Assembly: GCA_963766935.1 (NCBI GenBank)
Contig: CAVYBY010000002.1
Span: 124,001-188,000, forward strand
Length of the DNA stretch: 64,000 nucleotides
Direction of reading: 5' to 3'
Source of the DNA: CAVYBY01 sp963766935
GTDB taxonomy: Bacteria > Actinomycetota > UBA4738 > HRBIN12
The notes under the pieces were generated by a model. It saw nothing but the letters and a program-made list of their open reading frames with translations. It did not search any database and had not been told where the DNA came from. The position numbers were made by a program, and so were the translations under genes. Of this stretch, positions 27,257-34,832 are shown piece after piece (positions within the stretch are counted from its first letter, which is position 1; every line of letters begins with the position of its first letter).

Positions 27257-28732
27257 ATGAACGAGCGAGGCGCGGCGCGACTTCGCATCCTGGTCGCGGC
27301 TTCGGCGGCAATCGTGGTTCTCGTGGGCGGCATCGCCCTGGCCGGCCGCGGCGGCGGGCCGGCCCCCCGGCCCCAGGTGAGCGGCACCGGTTCGCCGCCG
27401 GCGCCGGTCAACACGGGCGTCACCGGACTCACGACGTTTCGAGGCAATGCCAGCCGCGACTACTACGGCATGGGACCGGTGCCCCGGGACCCCGTGATCC
27501 GCTGGCAGACGCCCAACAGGCCGATGTGCATGACCTCCTACACCGGCCCGGATCCGAAGCGCTGGTGCGGGACGGGCTGGACCGGCCAGCCCAACGTGAT
27601 CTTGCGAGACGACGGGCGGATCGAGGTTCGTGAAGGTGCCTACGACGGCGCGTATCACTTCCTCGACGGGTCGACCGGTCAGCCGCTTCGTCCACCACTT
27701 CAGACGCTCGACCTCGCCAAGGGCTCGGCGACGTCGGACCCGGACGGCTACCCGCTGTACTACGCGGGCAGCCGCGACGACTACTTCCGGGTGATCGCCC
27801 TCGACCGGCCGGCTCCGGTCACGCTGTGGCAGATCCCGGCCGACACGTCGGTGCCGGACCCGCAGTGGAACAACGACTGGGACGGTGCGGCGCTCGTCGT
27901 CGACGACGTGCTGTTCGAGGGTGGCGAGAACGGCTGGCTCTACGTCGTGAAGCTCAACCGCGGCCTACGACGCCCACGGGCTCGTGACGGTCGACCCGGA
28001 GATCCTCGGGACGATCCGCGGGTTCGACGACAAGCTCTTGTCCGACATCGGCGACGCCGACGTCTCGATCGAGAACTCGGTGGCATTCCGCGACGGCGTG
28101 GTGTGGTTCGCCAACTCGGCGGGTCTGGTCCAGGGCTGGGACGTGTCGGATCTGATCGCCGGCACGGGCGAGGCCCGCCGCGCGTTCCGGTTCTGGGCCG
28201 GAGACGACATCGACGCATCCGTCGTCCTCGACGACGCAGGGCGACCTGTACGTGGCCGCCGAGTACCAGCGGGGGACCTCACGCAGCATCGACGTCGGCC
28301 AGCTGTTCAAGCTCGATCCGACGAAGCCGGACGATCCGGTCGTCTGGAGCATCCCCGCCCGCCGGACCGGTTTCGAAGGTGCGGGAGGGTCGTGGTCGAC
28401 ACCGGCGCTCGATGGTCCCTACGTCTACTTCACGACCGCGGACGGGCCGCCTCCTGCAGGTCGATCGCGCGACCGGGGGCATCGTCTGGGAGGGCCACGT
28501 CGCCGCTCCCGCGATCGGATCGCCGGTCGTCGTCGACGGCGTCCTGTTGCAAGGGGACTGCTCCGGACACCTCCGGGCGTGGGACGTCTCGGACCCGGCC
28601 GCGGATCCGGCCCCGCTGTGGGATCTGGAGCTGCCCGGGTGCATCGAGTCCACGCCCGCGGTTTGGGACGGCTGGATCTTCGTGGGCACGCGGGACGGCT
28701 ATCTGCTGGGGCTCTCGGACCCGCGTTCGTAG
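27257..28732 (+). CDS. PQQ-like beta-propeller protein, membrane-anchored (three apparent frameshifts)
   Basis: About 490 residues with an N-terminal anchor (ILVAASAAIVVLVGGIALA) and an extracellular propeller of the BamB/PQQ-repeat type. Repeats such as NDWDGAALVVDDVLFEGGEN, SWSTPALDGPYVYFT and IGSPVVVDGVLLQGDCSGHL are visible. Frames change at about 27962 (restored reading LNRAYDAHGLVTVDPE), at GGG 28239-28241 (DDAGDLYVAAEYQ) and at GGG 28444-28446 (DGRLLQVDRATGG). Each repair is the removal of a single G, and the fourth segment returns to the original frame and ends at a normal stop. Probably a functional lipoprotein-like or anchored binding protein; ligand unknown. Confidence 0.7.
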   Translation: MNERGAARLRILVAASAAIVVLVGGIALAGRGGGPAPRPQVSGTGSPPAPVNTGVTGLTTFRGNASRDYYGMGPVPRDPVIRWQTPNRPMCMTSYTGPDPKRWCGTGWTGQPNVILRDDGRIEVREGAYDGAYHFLDGSTGQPLRPPLQTLDLAKGSATSDPDGYPLYYAGSRDDYFRVIALDRPAPVTLWQIPADTSVPDPQWNNDWDGAALVVDDVLFEGGENGWLYVVKLNRGLRRPRARDGRPGDPRDDPRVRRQALVRHRRRRRLDRELGGIPRRRGVVRQLGGSGPGLGRVGSDRRHGRGPPRVPVLGRRRHRRIRRPRRRRATCTWPPSTSGGPHAASTSASCSSSIRRSRTIRSSGASPPAGPVSKVREGRGRHRRSMVPTSTSRPRTGRLLQVDRATGGIVWEGHVAAPAIGSPVVVDGVLLQGDCSGHLRAWDVSDPAADPAPLWDLELPGCIESTPAVWDGWIFVGTRDGYLLGLSDPRS

Positions 28733-28744
28733 ATCCGCCCGGAG

Positions 28745-29692
28745 CTACGGGACGGCCTGATGGAGCAGCTGCTGCAGGTCCGCCGTCCGCCACGCGACGA
28801 GGCCGACGGCCACGGCCGCGAGTCCCGCGAAGCCGAGCACCAGATAGGCGAGCCTCATCTGCCGTGATCCGGCGCCCTCGGCCGCGAACCCGGCGATCGC
28901 GCCGGCGATGAGTCCTCCGACATGGGCTCGCCAGTCGATGAACGAGATCGAGAACGACAGCACGAGGTTGAGCACGATCCACGGCATGATGGCGCGCAGG
29001 CGAGCGCGGAAGAACGAGAGGTGCCGCCGGCGCCAGTTGTACGTGACGAAGGCGCCGAGCAGTCCGTAGAGCCCGCCCGAGGCGCCCACGCCGACGACGC
29101 CGAAGTTGCCGAACGCATACGACGCCGCCCCTCCGACGATCCCGGCGGCGAAGAAGATCAACAGGAAGCGGAGCGATCCGAGCTCACGCTCCTCGACGTT
29201 GCCGAACAGGTAGAGCCCGTAGGCGTTCAGCCCGATGTGCAGGATCCCGGCGTGCAGGAACATCGCGGTTCCGATCCGCCACCACTGGCCGGTCGCGATC
29301 CCGACGATGTCTCCGTTTGGGAGCTGGCCGAGCCCGATCGACGCCCCGAGATCGATCAGCCGGAGCGTTCCCGGACCCGAGACGAAGTCGGCGCCGCCGC
29401 CCGAGACGACCTCGACCACGTACGCGGCGACGATCAGCCCCAGCAGGACCGACGTCGCGGAGACGCGGCGGACGGAGGAGACGACCGCCCGCCGGCCCGG
29501 CCCCCGGCGGAACTCGTGCTTGGCCTCGGCCACGCAGTCCGGGCAGTGGTGCCCGACCGGCGCCGGGATCATGCAGTCCGGGCAGATGGGCTTGCCACAG
29601 CGCGTGCAGTGGACTCCCGTCTCGCGGTCCGGGTGCCGGTAGCACCGGTCGGTCGTGGACGGGGGCGGGGGCAGGCTCTGACCGGCGCTCAT
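28745..29692 (-). CDS. Rhomboid-family intramembrane serine protease with zinc-ribbon N terminus
   Basis: 315 residues. Residues 15-60 form a B-box-like cysteine/histidine cluster (CYRHPDRETGVHCTRCGKPIC, cysteines 17, 29, 32, 37, 40, 50, 53), likely binding zinc. Six to seven membrane helices follow. Rhomboid motifs are HAGILHIGLNAYGLYLFG, VGVGASGGLYGLLGA with the catalytic serine of GASGG, and WRAHVGGLIAGAIAG with the catalytic histidine. This domain order is frequent in actinobacteria. Substrates unknown. ATG 29692 has a TACCAT hexamer ending 7 nt upstream. Confidence 0.88.
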   Translation of the reverse strand: MSAGQSLPPPPSTTDRCYRHPDRETGVHCTRCGKPICPDCMIPAPVGHHCPDCVAEAKHEFRRGPGRRAVVSSVRRVSATSVLLGLIVAAYVVEVVSGGGADFVSGPGTLRLIDLGASIGLGQLPNGDIVGIATGQWWRIGTAMFLHAGILHIGLNAYGLYLFGNVEERELGSLRFLLIFFAAGIVGGAASYAFGNFGVVGVGASGGLYGLLGAFVTYNWRRRHLSFFRARLRAIMPWIVLNLVLSFSISFIDWRAHVGGLIAGAIAGFAAEGAGSRQMRLAYLVLGFAGLAAVAVGLVAWRTADLQQLLHQAVP

Positions 29693-29699
29693 CGGGAGA

Positions 29700-29705
29700 A
29701 TGGTA
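29700..29705 (-). promoter_or_regulatory. -10 hexamer TACCAT, leaderless-type
   Basis: Minus-strand TACCAT ends 7 nt before the ATG of the rhomboid gene. Confidence 0.4.
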
Positions 29706-29758
29706 CGGGGTCCGTGTGGCGGGCCTCCGGCGGACCGCTCAGGTGATCGCTCGGGTGA

Positions 29759-30304
29759 TCATCGGTCGCCCCGTTCGGGCTGGGTTTCGACGGCTCCCTC
29801 CAGGCGCAGGAGCGTCATCCGTCTGCCGTCGTCGCCGCCGTACGCGCCGAGGGCGGGTCCCGCCCGTACGACCCGGTGACACGGGACGAACAGCTCGATC
29901 GGGCAGCGCCGCATCGCGCTGCCGGCGGCTCTGGCCGCACCGGGCCGCCCGGTCTCGCCGGCGAGGTCGCCGTAGGTGCGCAGCTCGCCGTACGGGATGG
30001 ATTCGGCCGCTCGCCACACGGCCCGTGCAAAGGGCGTCGGGGCAAGCCGGAGGTCCGCCGGCGTGTCGAAGGTGCGCGCGGTGCCGCGAAAATACGACTC
30101 GACCTCGCGACGAAGGGATGCGAGCGAGCGCTCGGCGGCCCTCGCCGGCCGGCCCAGTCGAACCTCGAGCCGCTCGAGGGCCTCGCCGTCTGCGGCGTCG
30201 AGCGTGGCGGCCACGCCGTCGGGCGTGACGAGCAGGTGCCAGGGTCCGAAGAGCGTGGTCGCCGTCACGCGCTCGAGCCGAGCCGGCGTCAGATCGGCGG
30301 CCAC
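29759..30304 (-). CDS. ogt: Methylated-DNA-protein-cysteine methyltransferase
   Basis: 181-residue suicide DNA repair protein that removes alkyl groups from O6-methylguanine. The active-site block CPIELFVPCHRVVRAGPALG with the acceptor cysteine in PCHRV, and the preceding PTPFARAVWRAAESIPYGEL and TYGDLAGETGRPGAARAAGS helices, are complete. Overlaps the 3' end of the SCO1664-like gene by 16 nt, making it the last gene of a four-gene minus-strand operon. Confidence 0.93.
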   Translation of the reverse strand: MAADLTPARLERVTATTLFGPWHLLVTPDGVAATLDAADGEALERLEVRLGRPARAAERSLASLRREVESYFRGTARTFDTPADLRLAPTPFARAVWRAAESIPYGELRTYGDLAGETGRPGAARAAGSAMRRCPIELFVPCHRVVRAGPALGAYGGDDGRRMTLLRLEGAVETQPERGDR

Positions 30305-31068
30305 GGGTACGGCCGGCCCGGGCCAGGCTCGGGGAACGTGCCGGATGCCAGGAGCTCGTCGAGCCGCCGCCGGGTCGCGGCCACCTCACCCTCTTCGAGA
30401 AGCGCGCCGAGCTCGTCGCCGAGCGGCCCGTCCATCGCCGCCGCAAGCCGCGCCAGGTCGCCGGCCAGCGCCGCGGGCAACGGCTCCTCGGCGAACGCCC
30501 AGATCACGGTGCGAAGCTTGGGTTCCTCGGCGAAACAGACACCGTGGTCGACCACGTAGATCCGCCCGTCGACGCCGAGAAGGCAGTGGCCGGCCTTGCG
30601 ATCGGCGTTGTTCACGACGAGGTCGAATGCGGCGATCGGTCGCAGCTCGTCGATCCGCGTCTCGGCGATCGTGAACGCGTGCTCGCCGGGCCGGGTCTCG
30701 ACGAACCGCTGGACCGAGCCGATCCCCCCGGGGCCCCCGCGGAGCACCGTGGGCGGCACGTTCGGCCATCCGAGCGCGCGGGCCACGACGAACGCCGCGA
30801 CCTCGCGCCGGCAGAGAGTTCCGTCCGGGAAGTCCCACAGCGGGGTCTCGCCGCGCCGGGGCTTGTACACGCACGGGATCGCCGTTCCGCTTGCGTCGAC
30901 GACGCGGCCGAGGAACGTGGCGTTGGACGCGCCGGGCAACAGGCCGAGCACCTCCAACCGGCCCGAGGCGAGCGCGGCCGCCACCTCGTCGTCGCCGGGG
31001 CTGCCCGCCGGGCTGCTTTCTGGGCCGGCTCCTAGGCCGGTCTGGAGTGTCCGTTCATCGCCGGGCAC
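30289..31068 (-). CDS. SCO1664-family protein (PI3/4-kinase-like fold)
   Basis: 259 residues. The family is actinobacterial and related to phosphatidylinositol-kinase-like phosphotransferases, without a proven reaction. Typical segments are NATFLGRVVDASGTAIPCVY and KPRRGETPLWDFPDGTLCRR (nucleotide-binding region), then PIAAFDLVVNNADRKAGHCL and YVVDHGVCFAEEPKLRTVIW, which resemble the catalytic NNADRK and metal-binding DHG loops. GTG 31068 overlaps the DUF3090 gene by 37 nt. Conserved neighbourhood with DUF3090 and a phosphoglycerate-mutase-like protein suggests a common process. Confidence 0.82.
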   Translation of the reverse strand: MPGDERTLQTGLGAGPESSPAGSPGDDEVAAALASGRLEVLGLLPGASNATFLGRVVDASGTAIPCVYKPRRGETPLWDFPDGTLCRREVAAFVVARALGWPNVPPTVLRGGPGGIGSVQRFVETRPGEHAFTIAETRIDELRPIAAFDLVVNNADRKAGHCLLGVDGRIYVVDHGVCFAEEPKLRTVIWAFAEEPLPAALAGDLARLAAAMDGPLGDELGALLEEGEVAATRRRLDELLASGTFPEPGPGRPYPWPPI

Positions 31069-31602
31069 GAGTGACCCTCCGGATCCATCGAGTTGCCGCA
31101 GAACTGGCACACGGGCCGTCCCCGCCCTGCGACGGTGGCGCCGTGGCGGGAGAGCGCGAACATCTGCTCCTTGGTGGCCCACAGTCGAAGCGACTGGGGG
31201 GTATCGGTCTCCGGTTCCAGCACCGAAGCCAGCTCGCCGAGAATCGCGCCTTCCAGCGGGTCCTGCGCCTCGGTCTCCGCTTCGTCTTCCGGGCGATACT
31301 CCTCGAGGTCCAGGACGAAGAGGTCGCGGGCGCGGTCGAACCCGATCGAGAGGCGGCCGGCGCGCCACTGCGCCTCGATCGGCTCCTCGAGGGCCATCTG
31401 ATCCTCGTCGGGTCCCGGGCCGGTCTCGAGATCGAGGTTCGCCATCAGCTCCAGGATCGAAGCGCTGAGCAGCTGGATCTGCTGCTTCTCGACGATCACC
31501 GTCACGACGATCGAGGCCGCTGCGCGCCTGCAGATAGAAGGTGCGTTCGCCGGGCGCGCCGACGGCGTCGGTGGTGATGCGGTCGACCGGTCCGAGATCC
31601 AC
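31032..31602 (-). CDS. DUF3090 family protein (one apparent frameshift)
   Basis: About 190 residues. The N terminus GPVDRITTDAVGAPGERTFY and LQAR is in one frame and the rest, SIVVTVIVEKQQIQLLSASI, is in the next; the break is at about 31513-31530 and corresponds to one extra base. The C terminus has the family's zinc-like motif CQFCGNSMDPEGHSCPAMNG. DUF3090 proteins are actinobacterial and of unknown function. GTG 31602 lies 4 nt after the phosphatase stop. Confidence 0.75.
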
Positions 31603-31606
31603 CCCG

Positions 31607-32266
31607 TTATCCTCGCAGCTTCGGCCGGTGCGGCGTTTCCCGGCGGCCCGCCGGGGCCCCGCCGAACCGCGCCAGTCCGCCCGCGTCGTTGACCAGCAGG
31701 ACCCGGATCGCGGCTCGGTCGATCGTCACGACCGAGACCGACGCCGTTTCCGCGATGATCCGCTGGAACGCGTCGAGTGGCGCTCCCGAAAAGTAGCTCA
31801 CGAGCATCCGGACGACGTCCCCATGGGTGGCCACGGCGACCCGGCCGCGCGGATGCCGCCGCGCGATCCACTCGATCTCCGCCACGATGCGCCGGTGCGC
31901 GCCGGCGAACGTCTCGCCCTCGGGGAAGCCGGCGGCCGAGGGACGTTCGATGATGTCCCGCCACACGCGCGTGCGCCTGACCGACGCCAGCGACCGCCCG
32001 GTCCACGAGCCGGCGTCCATCTCCAGCAGCCCGTCACGCCGCACGATCGGCAGGCGTTTGGCGGCCGCGAGGGGCTCCACGGTCTCGACGCACCGCTCGA
32101 GCGGGCTCGAGTACACCGCGGTGAGGCGGACGCCGTGGAAGCGATCGACGAGGTCCAGCGCCTGCCGCCGCCCTCGCTCGTCGAGCGAGATCCCCGGGGT
32201 TCGCCCGTAGAGGAGTCGCCCTGTGGACGCGGTCAGGCCGTGACGGATCAGAAAGAGGGTCGCCAT
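31607..32266 (-). CDS. Histidine phosphatase, MSMEG_4193 type
   Basis: 219-residue phosphoglycerate-mutase-like enzyme. Catalytic RHG is in TLFLIRHGLTASTG, then GRTPGISLDERGRRQA, SSPLERCVETVEPLA with the phosphate-binding arginine, EMDAGSWTGRSL, and the second catalytic histidine in VAVATHGDVVRMLVSYFSG. Together with DUF3090 and SCO1664 it forms a conserved actinobacterial cluster, often near mycothiol genes. Substrate unknown. ATG 32266 has TATCCT ending 8 nt upstream. Confidence 0.88.
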   Translation of the reverse strand: MATLFLIRHGLTASTGRLLYGRTPGISLDERGRRQALDLVDRFHGVRLTAVYSSPLERCVETVEPLAAAKRLPIVRRDGLLEMDAGSWTGRSLASVRRTRVWRDIIERPSAAGFPEGETFAGAHRRIVAEIEWIARRHPRGRVAVATHGDVVRMLVSYFSGAPLDAFQRIIAETASVSVVTIDRAAIRVLLVNDAGGLARFGGAPAGRRETPHRPKLRG

Positions 32267-32274
32267 GCGACGGC

Positions 32275-32280
32275 AGGATA
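32275..32280 (-). promoter_or_regulatory. -10 hexamer TATCCT, leaderless-type
   Basis: Minus-strand TATCCT ends 8 nt before the ATG of the histidine phosphatase gene. Confidence 0.4.
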
Positions 32281-32282
32281 GG

Positions 32283-33440
32283 TCAGGCGGCCACGAGCGG
32301 AAGGCGGATCTCGAAGGTCGTTCCCCGTCCCAGCTCGCTCTGGACGAGGACGACCCCACCGTGGTTCTCCGTGACATGCCTGACGATCGAGAGCCCGAGC
32401 CCCGTGCCGCCGGTCTCGCGCGAACGCGCCCGGTCGACCCGGTAGAACCGCTCGAAGATCCGCGGAAGGTCCTTGGATGGGATCCCCACGCCCGTGTCCG
32501 CGATGCTCAGGACCGCGGTTTCGCCGTCCTCGGCCACGGAGATCTCCACCCGGCCGCCCGGCTGCGTGTGGCGGATCGCGTTGTCGATGAGATTGCGAAC
32601 CAGGAGCGACAGATCGCGGGCGCTGCCCCGGATGGCTCCGGTGGCAGCGGCGTCCACATCGAGACTGAGCCCTTCGTCTCGCGCGCGGTCGGCGAACCGC
32701 TGCGCCTCCTCGCGAACGAGGGCGTCGAGATGGACCACTTCGTCGAGCTCGCTTCCGGATTCGAGTCGCGAGAGGTCCAGCAGATCCGCGACGATCCGCG
32801 AGAGCCGGAACGCCTCCCGCTCGAGCTGGGCGGCGAACTGGGGGACCGCGCCCGGATCGTCGGCCGCCGCCTGCTTGAGCATCTCGGCGGCGGCCTGGAT
32901 CGTTGCGGCCGGGGTTTTCAGCTCGTGCGACGCGTTCGCCACGAAATCGCGCCGGACGGCGTCGAGCCGTCTCGCCTCGGTCACGTCACGCACGACCAGC
33001 AGGACGGCCCCGGAGGCACCCGCCGGCGTCGCGACGGCGCGCAGCCATCGCAGGGGAGAACCCGTCTCGACGAGCGCCGAGGCGACCTGCCCCGAGGCGG
33101 CCGCCCGCTCGACGGCCTCACGCATGTCGTGGGGCAGCAGATCACGGGTCCCCGTCGGCTTCGAGCCCAGGTGCCGGGCCAGGGCACCGTTCGCGAACGC
33201 CACCTCGCCGCCCGGACCGAGCAACAGCACGCCGTCGTGCATCGACTCCAGGATCAGATCCTGGACCTCGTGCTCGCGGGCGGTGGAGCGCTCGAACCGA
33301 TCCAGCTCGCTCGTCACTCTGGCCGCTTCGGCCCGCGCGACCCGCAGGCGATCCCTTGCGGCGCGACTTCGGAGCGCGACGCCGATGCCGGCTCCGAGAA
33401 GGGCGGCGACGGCCGGCGCGGCCACCTCGGCGATGTTCAT
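32283..33440 (-). CDS. phoR: Phosphate-regulon sensor histidine kinase PhoR
   Basis: 385 residues: a single N-terminal membrane helix (VAAPAVAALLGAGIGVAL), a PAS domain at about 55-155 (ILESMHDGVLLLGPGGEVAF...SGAVLLVVRDVTEARRLDAV), the dimerisation helix with phosphorylated histidine 172 in FVANASHELKTPAATIQ, and an HATPase domain (LVRNLIDNAIRHTQPGG, IADTGVGIPSKDLPRIFERF, GGTGLGLSIVRHV). It is divergent from pstS; its -10 TACACT ends 7 nt before the ATG and a PHO box covers the expected -35. The partner regulator is the phoP gene after phoU. Confidence 0.9.
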   Translation of the reverse strand: MNIAEVAAPAVAALLGAGIGVALRSRAARDRLRVARAEAARVTSELDRFERSTAREHEVQDLILESMHDGVLLLGPGGEVAFANGALARHLGSKPTGTRDLLPHDMREAVERAAASGQVASALVETGSPLRWLRAVATPAGASGAVLLVVRDVTEARRLDAVRRDFVANASHELKTPAATIQAAAEMLKQAAADDPGAVPQFAAQLEREAFRLSRIVADLLDLSRLESGSELDEVVHLDALVREEAQRFADRARDEGLSLDVDAAATGAIRGSARDLSLLVRNLIDNAIRHTQPGGRVEISVAEDGETAVLSIADTGVGIPSKDLPRIFERFYRVDRARSRETGGTGLGLSIVRHVTENHGGVVLVQSELGRGTTFEIRLPLVAA

Positions 33441-33447
33441 CAGCCGA

Positions 33448-33453
33448 AGTGTA
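33448..33453 (-). promoter_or_regulatory. -10 hexamer TACACT of phoR, leaderless-type
   Basis: TACACT on the minus strand ends 7 nt before the phoR ATG. The expected -35 position (about 33471-33476) lies in the PHO box. Confidence 0.5.
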
Positions 33454-33469
33454 TGGGTGCGCGCCGCCC

Positions 33470-33513
33470 GTTCATGCGGCGTTCACCGAGCCTTCCCCGA
33501 GGGTTCCGCCGGA
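33470..33513. promoter_or_regulatory. PHO box 1: four 11-bp direct units
   Basis: GTTCATGCGGC (33470), GTTCACCGAGC (33481), CTTCCCCGAGG (33492) and GTTCCGCCGGA (33503) follow one another without gap. The first two are close to the actinobacterial PhoP unit GTTCACC-N4; the last two are weaker. Position covers the -35 of phoR. Confidence 0.75.
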
Positions 33514-33578
33514 TGGACGCAGGGGTGTCCATGGGCTCGTGAGCAGCGGCGATCGCTCTTCTCGGCGCCTCGGCGCCC

Positions 33579-33609
33579 GTTCATGCACCGTTCATCTCGG
33601 GGCTACGGT
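33579..33609 (+). promoter_or_regulatory. PHO box 2 and pstS promoter
   Basis: GTTCATGCACC (33579) and GTTCATCTCGG (33590) are two adjacent 11-bp PhoP-type units. TACGGT at 33604-33609 is the likely -10, 3 nt beyond the box, so the box replaces the -35 element as at activator-dependent promoters. The pstS leader would be about 107 nt. The remainder of 33441-33722 shows no gene. Confidence 0.75.
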
Positions 33610-33722
33610 GCGGCCATTCCCGGTCCATAGCCTGGCCACGGTCATCGCCGAGACGAAGACCGACCCCGACAGCCGGGACGGCAGCCGATCCGAGCAGGAA
33701 GCCGAGTACGAAGGAGGAGTCG

Positions 33723-34832
33723 ATGTTGAGGGTGCGCAGGCCCGCGGGAATCCTGTCCGCGGTGCTCGTTCTGGCGCTCGTGAGCGCCGCGTGCAGCAAG
33801 AAGGACAACACCACGCCCGGAGACGGCAGCGCCCCCGCGTTCGCAGGGACCGGGCTCAACGGAGCCGGAGCCACGTTCCCGGATCCGATCTACGAGCAGT
33901 GGTTCCAGCAGTTCCGCGGCGTGGAGGCCGACGCAAAGATCAACTACCAAGCGATCGGTTCGGGCGGCGGCATCGAGCAGTTCTCGGCCCAGACGGTCGA
34001 CTTCGGCGCCTCCGACGCACCGCTGCAGGACGATGAGATCGCGGCCCTGCCCACCGACTACATCGAGCTGCCGACCGTGCTCGGCGGCGTCGTGTTCGCC
34101 TACAACGTCGCCGGCCTCGACAGTGGACTGAAGCTGGACGGCGACACCGCGGCGAAGATCTTCATGGGCGGGATCACCAAGTGGAACGACCCCGCGATCG
34201 CGGCGCTCAACTCCGGCATGTCGCTGCCCGACACGCCGATCTCCGTGGTGCACCGCTCCGACGAGTCGGGAACGTCGTTCGTGTTCACGTCGTGGCTCGC
34301 CTCCCAGAGTCATGATTGGGAGATGCAGGTCGGCGCGGGCAAGGCGGTCGACTGGCCGGTTGGGACCGGCGGGGATGGCAACGACGGTGTCGCGGCCGGG
34401 ATCTCGCAGACCGACGGCGCAATCGGGTACCTTTCGTTCGACTTTGCCGTGACCGCACAGCTGGGGATCGCCGACGTAGCACGCGAGGACGGGACGTACA
34501 TCACGCCGTCGCTCGACTCGATCAGCGCGGCCGGCGGGGCCCTGTCCCTTCCGATCTCGCCGGACACGAACGTGCTGAACTCGACGGCCGACGGTGCCTA
34601 CCCGATCGCGAGCACGACCTACCTGCTGCTCTACAAGGACATGTCCGACGCCGACAAGGCACAGACGGTCTTCGACTTCGTGACGTGGGCCCTCACCGCG
34701 GGCCAGGCGACGACGTCGACGGTCAACTACTCGCCGCTGCCGACGGACGTCGCCCAGCAGGCGCTCGCCGCGCTGGCCGCCATGACCGCCAACGGGACGG
34801 CGATGACCGCATCGCCGGGTGTGTCCGGATAG
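33723..34832 (+). CDS. pstS: Phosphate ABC transporter, substrate-binding lipoprotein PstS
   Basis: 369 residues. Signal with lipobox VLALVSAACSKKDN, so the mature protein is lipid-anchored at its cysteine. Phosphate-binding motifs are GAGATFPDPIYEQWFQQF, YQAIGSGGGIEQFSAQTVDF, GASDAPLQ, and VVHRSDESGTSFVFTSWLAS. First gene of pstS-pstC-pstA-pstB-phoU-phoP. Transcription is likely induced by phosphate limitation through PHO box 2. Confidence 0.95.
   Translation: MLRVRRPAGILSAVLVLALVSAACSKKDNTTPGDGSAPAFAGTGLNGAGATFPDPIYEQWFQQFRGVEADAKINYQAIGSGGGIEQFSAQTVDFGASDAPLQDDEIAALPTDYIELPTVLGGVVFAYNVAGLDSGLKLDGDTAAKIFMGGITKWNDPAIAALNSGMSLPDTPISVVHRSDESGTSFVFTSWLASQSHDWEMQVGAGKAVDWPVGTGGDGNDGVAAGISQTDGAIGYLSFDFAVTAQLGIADVAREDGTYITPSLDSISAAGGALSLPISPDTNVLNSTADGAYPIASTTYLLLYKDMSDADKAQTVFDFVTWALTAGQATTSTVNYSPLPTDVAQQALAALAAMTANGTAMTASPGVSG

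Noticed and set aside
26369..28732. True pseudogenes for prephenate dehydratase and the beta-propeller protein
   Set aside because: Each break is repaired by removing one base with family sequence resuming exactly, and no other decay (stops, deletions) is seen.
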